Part shown: positions 60,134 to 64,000 of the stretch, one piece after another | Layout: the number at the start of each line of letters is the position of its first letter | How positions within the stretch are numbered: position 1 is the first letter of the stretch | Assembly: GCA_964567685.1 (NCBI GenBank) | Contig: CAZMNO010000014.1 | Coordinates: 1 to 64,000 of the forward strand | Source: UBA5972 sp964567685 | GTDB lineage: Bacteria > Pseudomonadota > Alphaproteobacteria > Rhodobacterales > Rhodobacteraceae | DNA length: 64,000 bases | Direction of reading: 5' to 3' | Notes under the pieces: generated by a model | Database searches by the model: none | The model's input: only the letters and a program-made list of their open reading frames with translations | What the model was told of the DNA's origin: nothing | Position numbers and translations under genes: made by a program

Positions 60134-61783
60134 ATGTTTCGGTATGTATGTGTTGCGTTCTTTTCGCTTTTGGGATTTTTCACCGTCCTTTCCACCACCG
60201 TTGCAGCTGATTCTGCACTGGTCATCGGCAACCGGAATTACCGCCATGCTGACTGGATATATGATGCCAACAAGGTACTAAGCGCGGCACAGCGGCTGCG
60301 TCGGGCCGGTTATTCGGTCATGACCGGGCGTGATCTGAGTGCCGGTCAAACCCGTCAGGTACTTGGAGGGTTGCTGGCAGAGCTCGAAGAGGCTGAGCGT
60401 GTTGTCATAATTCTGAGTGGGCATTTTGTTCATTCCGGCAAGGATACCTGGTTTGTGCCGGTGGATGCGTCAGCGCCGGATCTTGCCAGCATCGGCTATC
60501 AGGGATTGTCACTGAATACCCTCCTTGAACTTGCCGCACTGAAGCCCGGCCGGGCGGCAATCTTTCTGGGCAGAGGAACACGGCAGATCGATGTGGGGCA
60601 CGGGCTAACCGCCGGCATTGGCGTGCTTGATATTCCACAGGGCGTGTTTGTTGCGACCGGCACGCCAAAAGATATCGACCTGACCGTACGCCGTGATTTT
60701 CTTGGCGAAGGGACTGGGTTTGCGTCCGCCCTGGCAAACGCACCGGATTCTGTTCAGGGGCAGGGCTTCATTTCAGATAGTGGCGCGCTGGTGCCTGATC
60801 AGGGTCCTGATTACGACCCTGAAGTCCTGCTTGAGGATGGTTACTGGCAGGCGGTTCAGGACATGAACACCCAGCGGGCCGTGATTTCATATCTGAACGC
60901 ATATCCCAATGGCCGCTATGCGGCAGAGGCGCAGGAATGGCTGGATGCCCGCACTGTAAAAACTCCGCAGGATGAGGCCAGAGAGGCCGAAGAGGCACTG
61001 AACCTTTCCCGTACCGCCCGACGCGCAATTCAGGAAGATCTGTCATTGCTCGGCTATGATACGCGCGGTATTGACGGGATATTCGGCCCCGGAACTCGTG
61101 GCGCGATCAGAAACTGGCAGCGTGATCAGGGGGTTGAGGCGTTTGGGTACCTCAAAAGAGGACAGATAACCAAGCTGAACAGGCAGGCAGAACGAAGAGC
61201 GGCGGAACTTGCCGAAGAGGCGCGCAAAAAGCAACTGGAGCTCGAAGCCGCAGATCGGGCATTCTGGCGTTCCTCCGGTGGGGCTGAGGGTCGTGAACGC
61301 GGGTTGCGGCGCTATTTGCGGCGTTACCCTGATGGTTTGTTTGCAGATGTGGCGCTGATCAGGCTGGAAGCCATTGAACAGCAAAAACGTGATAATGCGC
61401 GCGCGGCAGAGCGCGACGCCTGGGATTATGCAGGCAACGAAAACACCATTGCAGCTTATGAAGCCTATCTTCAGTCATACCCAAAAGGTGTCTTTGCCAA
61501 CGAGGCCAAAGCCCGGCTTGCGGATCTGCGTGAAAAGGAAGCGAGAAAAGCCGAAATAGCTGCTGCGAAGCAGGCAGAGGCCGATCTTGATCTGAATGTT
61601 CTGGCACGCACGTTGATCGAAGGGCAACTGATCGCACTTGGTTTTGATGCGGGCGCGCCCGATGGCAAGTTTGACAAAGATACCAGACGGGCAATCCGCC
61701 GGTTTCAGCGGGCGCGCGGATTTCCGGTGACCGGCTATCTGGATCGTCAGTCGCTTGTCAGGTTGATCGCCGAGGCGGGCTAG
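60134..61783 (+). CDS. Secreted pseudo-caspase with two peptidoglycan-binding domains
   Basis: A 549-residue exported protein. ATG follows TTGGAGGTGCT, and the signal peptide is MFRYVCVAFFSLLGFFTVLSTTVAA. A caspase-like (C14) domain spans about 25-240: ALVIGNRNYRH, VVIILSGHFVHSGKDTWFVPVD (catalytic His kept), but the catalytic Cys block, usually DACR, reads FLGRGTRQ, so the protease is probably dead. Two helical repeats (YLNAYPNGRYAAEAQEWL; YLRRYPDGLFADVALIRL; YLQSYPKGVFANEAKARL makes a third) alternate with two PG_binding_1 domains (LLGYDTRGIDGIFGPGTRGAI; ALGFDAGAPDGKFDKDTRRAI). It likely acts at the cell wall; function unknown. Confidence 0.82.
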   Translation: MFRYVCVAFFSLLGFFTVLSTTVAADSALVIGNRNYRHADWIYDANKVLSAAQRLRRAGYSVMTGRDLSAGQTRQVLGGLLAELEEAERVVIILSGHFVHSGKDTWFVPVDASAPDLASIGYQGLSLNTLLELAALKPGRAAIFLGRGTRQIDVGHGLTAGIGVLDIPQGVFVATGTPKDIDLTVRRDFLGEGTGFASALANAPDSVQGQGFISDSGALVPDQGPDYDPEVLLEDGYWQAVQDMNTQRAVISYLNAYPNGRYAAEAQEWLDARTVKTPQDEAREAEEALNLSRTARRAIQEDLSLLGYDTRGIDGIFGPGTRGAIRNWQRDQGVEAFGYLKRGQITKLNRQAERRAAELAEEARKKQLELEAADRAFWRSSGGAEGRERGLRRYLRRYPDGLFADVALIRLEAIEQQKRDNARAAERDAWDYAGNENTIAAYEAYLQSYPKGVFANEAKARLADLREKEARKAEIAAAKQAEADLDLNVLARTLIEGQLIALGFDAGAPDGKFDKDTRRAIRRFQRARGFPVTGYLDRQSLVRLIAEAG

Positions 61784-61821
61784 AAATCCATGTCAAAATC
61801 ATCTGATTTTGGAGTGCCCAC

Positions 61822-61853
61822 AAAAGAAAACCGCCGGTGCAACGTACCGGCGG
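61822..61853 (-). terminator. Rho-independent terminator of rpmJ
   Basis: On the minus strand CCGCCGGT-ACGTTGC-ACCGGCGG forms an 8-bp GC-rich stem followed by TTTTCTTTT, 26 bases after the rpmJ stop. A classic intrinsic terminator. Confidence 0.82.
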
Positions 61854-61878
61854 CCTAAGATCCTCAAGTGGGCAAAAC

Positions 61879-62004
61879 TCAGCCTTGGCGTGCCTTGAAA
61901 CGCGGCTGGGTCTTGTTGATCACATAAACGCGCCCTTTACGGCGTACGACACGGCAGTCGCGATGGCGCGCTTTCAAAGAGCGAAGTGAGTTTTTGACCT
62001 TCAT
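61879..62004 (-). CDS. rpmJ: 50S ribosomal protein L36
   Basis: A 41-residue protein, MKVKNSLRSLKARHRDCRVVRR followed by KGRVYVINKTQPRFKARQG, the long-tailed alphaproteobacterial L36 of the zinc-free (C-minus) type: only one Cys remains instead of the CxxC...CxxxxH zinc ribbon. AGGAGAAAG precedes the ATG. A longer frame to 62403 runs through the tRNA and is not coding. It is a single-gene unit ending in an intrinsic terminator. Confidence 0.95.
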   Translation of the reverse strand: MKVKNSLRSLKARHRDCRVVRRKGRVYVINKTQPRFKARQG

Positions 62005-62075
62005 GGTCTTTCTCCTGTTTCGCGGCGCGCTTGCGCCAGTTAAGTTCGGTTCGGCCAGACCCCGTTTTTGGGGGA

Positions 62076-62150
62076 TGGTGGGCGTAACTGGGATTGAACC
62101 AGTGACCCCTTCGATGTCAACGAAGTGCTCTCCCGCTGAGCTATACGCCC
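62076..62150 (-). tRNA. tRNA-Val (GAC)
   Basis: On the minus strand a complete cloverleaf: acceptor GGGCGTA pairs with TACGCCC, D-arm GCTC AGCGGGA GAGC, anticodon stem CTTCG/CGAAG with loop TTGACAT (anticodon GAC, valine), T-arm CTGG-TTCAATC-CCAG, discriminator A and encoded CCA. Length is 75 bases including CCA. Confidence 0.95.
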
Positions 62151-62289
62151 GAAAAGACAAAAGCGCCGCCATATCCTGTGGGAAAGTGGCAACGCCCACG
62201 CGCGCTTCTATAAAAGGAGTCGCTTTGGGGTTCAAGAGGTTTTGCGATAATGAAATGTTAAGTCCAACCCGCAACCAGAGGTGGCTCTG

Positions 62290-63153
62290 ATGCCGCACCC
62301 GCCCTTTCTTTTGACGATGCCAAAGAATCGCTCCACCGCGACGGTCTTTGCATCGCCGCATAGCGGGCGGGAATATCCATGGACGTTCATCCGCAGTTCG
62401 CAACTGGACGAAAAAACCATACGCTCATCCGAGGATGCCTTCGTCGATCGGCTTTTCGATATGGCCCCTGAATTTGGCGCGCCACTGCTGTCAACCTCTA
62501 TTCCCCGCGCTTTCGTCGATCTGAACCGCGCGGCCAGCGAGCTAGATCCCGCCCTGATCGCTGGCGTGCAGCAACCTGGCCACAACCCGAGGATATCATC
62601 GGGTCTGGGTGTAATCCCACGTGTTGTGGCAAACGGGCGCGAAATCCGCAGCGGAAAAATCGGGCTGGGCGAGGCGCGTTGGCGGTTGAACCAGTATTAT
62701 CACCCCTATCATGCAAAGCTTGCCAAGCTGATGGAGGAAAGCCGCGAAACTTTTGGCTTTGCACTGTTGTTTGATTGCCATTCAATGCCGCATGAATCAC
62801 TGGCGGCCACGAGCTTTGCGCCTGACAAAAGACCCGAAGTGGTTTTGGGCGATCGGTTCGGTGCGGCCTGTGCGCCAGATCTTACTGAAGCGGTAGAGGC
62901 TGAGTTTGCGTCTGCCGGATTGCGTGTTTCACGCAACCTTCCCTTTGCCGGGGCACATGTGGCCCAGCGCTACGGGCGACCAAGCAAAAACTACCACGCC
63001 ATCCAGATTGAAATTGATCGTGCACTTTATATGGATGAAGAAGCCCTGTGCCCGAACGAAAATTTTGAGGATTTCAAAAACCTGTTGCGCCAGATTGTGG
63101 CGCGTCTTGCGGCGCTTGGTCAGGGCAATGACATTCAGCTGGTGGCCGAATGA
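62290..63153 (+). CDS. hutG: N-formylglutamate amidohydrolase
   Basis: A 287-residue hydrolase that frees glutamate from N-formylglutamate (last step of one histidine-degradation route). Family motifs: FASPHSGREYP at the N-terminus (first metal His), STSIPRAFVDLNRAASELDP, YHPYHAKLAKLMEE, LLFDCHSMPHES (metal Asp/His) and KNYHAIQIEIDRALYMDE. ATG 62290 is chosen; an alternative start lies three codons upstream. No other hut genes are near, so a role on other N-formyl substrates is possible. Confidence 0.87.
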   Translation: MPHPPFLLTMPKNRSTATVFASPHSGREYPWTFIRSSQLDEKTIRSSEDAFVDRLFDMAPEFGAPLLSTSIPRAFVDLNRAASELDPALIAGVQQPGHNPRISSGLGVIPRVVANGREIRSGKIGLGEARWRLNQYYHPYHAKLAKLMEESRETFGFALLFDCHSMPHESLAATSFAPDKRPEVVLGDRFGAACAPDLTEAVEAEFASAGLRVSRNLPFAGAHVAQRYGRPSKNYHAIQIEIDRALYMDEEALCPNENFEDFKNLLRQIVARLAALGQGNDIQLVAE

Positions 63154-63156
63154 ATT

Positions 63157-64000
63157 TCAGCGCAGTGATCTCCCCTTGAGGATTGAATCCGCGCCGAACC
63201 TGGCCCGGATTTCGTCTGAAACCCTTTCAGCCTTTTCACGTGCCTGTGCGTCCGGGTCCAGTAAGTCCCCGAGGCTTGCAGCTGATTCACTTTCTTCCAG
63301 GTGACTGATTCCGACACCGATCAGCCGAAACGGCCCTTTATCTATGACCGCTTCCAGAAGGATACGCGCGGCAGAATAGATGCGGTCTGCCATTTGTGTC
63401 GGTTCAAACAGGCTGGAACGGCGGGTCAGTATCTTGTGATTTGACTGCTTGACTTTCAACGTGACGACACGCCCGGTTTTATTACGCTTCTTGGCCCGGT
63501 CCGCGACGTTTTCCGCCAGGCGCCAGATATGGCCATCAAGCACGGACATGTCGGCGGTATCCTCAAAAAAAGTCGTTTCATGCGAGATGCTTTTCACCGG
63601 CGCACTTGAAGAGACCCGCCTGTAATCCATCCCGCGCGCCAGATGCCAGAGCCTATCGCCCATTGCGCCATAGCGTTTGCCAAGGTCCTTGCGGTCCCAT
63701 CGCAGAAGATCGGAAAAGCGGCGAATGCCGTCCTGCTCAAGTGTCCATCGGAAAGATTTGCCAACACCCCAGATCAGGCTGACGGGCTTGTCGTAGAGAA
63801 AGCTGTCAGTTTCGGCCTTGCCGATCACCGAAAACCCCCGCGGCTTGTCCAGATCAGATGCAATCTTTGCCAGGAATTTGTTGTGCGATAACCCGACCGA
63901 CCCGGAAAGCCCTAGCTCGCTTTCCATCCTCTTGACCAGCCGCGCCATCTGGACGGCGGGTGGTTCACCGTGAAGGCGTCTGGTGCCGGAAAGATCCAGA
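63157..64000 (-). CDS. dinB: DNA polymerase IV (C-terminal part, runs off window)
   Basis: The C-terminal ~280 residues of a Y-family translesion polymerase; the gene continues past the window edge, where the frame reads LDLSGTRRLHGEPPAV upstream. Visible parts: end of the palm (SGSVGLSHNKFLAKIASDLDKPRGF), thumb with helix-hairpin-helix (SLIWGVGKSFRWTLEQDGIRRFSDL), SISHETTFFEDTAD, and the little finger (GRVVTLKVKQSNHKILTRRSSL, FRLIGVGISHL). The C-terminal tail replaces the usual beta-clamp motif with a basic end (GADSILKGRSLR). It converges with hutG with only three bases between stops. Confidence 0.92.
   Translation of the reverse strand, partial: LDLSGTRRLHGEPPAVQMARLVKRMESELGLSGSVGLSHNKFLAKIASDLDKPRGFSVIGKAETDSFLYDKPVSLIWGVGKSFRWTLEQDGIRRFSDLLRWDRKDLGKRYGAMGDRLWHLARGMDYRRVSSSAPVKSISHETTFFEDTADMSVLDGHIWRLAENVADRAKKRNKTGRVVTLKVKQSNHKILTRRSSLFEPTQMADRIYSAARILLEAVIDKGPFRLIGVGISHLEESESAASLGDLLDPDAQAREKAERVSDEIRARFGADSILKGRSLR

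Noticed and set aside
61879..62403. 174-codon frame covering rpmJ
   Set aside because: It runs through the tRNA-Val gene; only the last 41 codons are L36.
1..64000. CRISPR arrays, rRNA genes, replication origin
   Set aside because: No regularly spaced repeats, rRNA-like blocks or DnaA-box clusters were noticed on reading through the window.

Overview
The window looks like a chromosomal segment of an alphaproteobacterium, most likely a Rhodobacterales/Roseobacter-group member. This is inferred from gene content (TRAP transporters, a tetrahydrofolate-type LigM demethylase, PuuD urate hydroxylase, a bacterial saccharopine dehydrogenase pair), moderately high G+C, and strong Shine-Dalgarno sites that often precede GTG or TTG starts. 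No taxonomic search was possible.

Layout. 0-2 kb: a small module of an RNase H-like protein of unknown function, a 73-aa protein and a truncated HD-phosphohydrolase, divergent from an XRE regulator over two palindromes. 2-4.4 kb: a secreted DUF255 thioredoxin-domain protein. 5-9.2 kb: a putative copper-controlled periplasmic operon (membrane cytochrome c, small His/Cys protein, cupredoxin, Tat-exported multicopper oxidase, second cytochrome c, frameshifted DsbA) behind a CueR/MerR-type promoter dyad. 9.4-10.1 kb: a tyrosine recombinase killed by a nonsense codon.

10.5-33.8 kb is an aromatic (lignin-monomer) catabolic island. It holds 3-hydroxybenzoate 4-hydroxylase (MobA-like) and 4-hydroxybenzoate 3-hydroxylase (PobA), which make protocatechuate. 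The full protocatechuate 4,5-cleavage route follows: LigAB, LigC, LigI, GalD/LigU-type isomerase, GalB-type hydratase and LigK/GalC aldolase, giving pyruvate and oxaloacetate. Next come a DctPQM TRAP transporter and a ferulate module (feruloyl-CoA synthetase, crotonase, amidohydrolase, MarR regulator). A vanillate module closes it (LigM O-demethylase, GntR/FCD regulator, DUF3237 protein, MFS transporter). The LysR regulator beside galB carries two helix-turn-helix domains. Vanillin dehydrogenase is not in the window.

33.9-36.4 kb is a gene graveyard: decayed ArsA ATPase, an IS5-family transposase 3' part and an SDR tail. 36.5-47.5 kb holds GAPDH, a purine/urate block (NCS2 permease, AllA, LysR regulator, PuuD), two saccharopine dehydrogenases in tandem, a large molybdenum formate dehydrogenase without its usual partners, and a 52-aa membrane protein.

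47.6-60.1 kb: a PAS hybrid histidine kinase and OmpR-type regulator lie divergent from an acyl-CoA synthetase plus complete Liv-type ABC transporter operon, followed by an internally duplicated unknown protein and a PaaK-like ligase. 60.1-64 kb: a pseudo-caspase with peptidoglycan-binding domains, rpmJ, tRNA-Val(GAC), an N-formylglutamate amidohydrolase and the C-terminal part of DNA polymerase IV.
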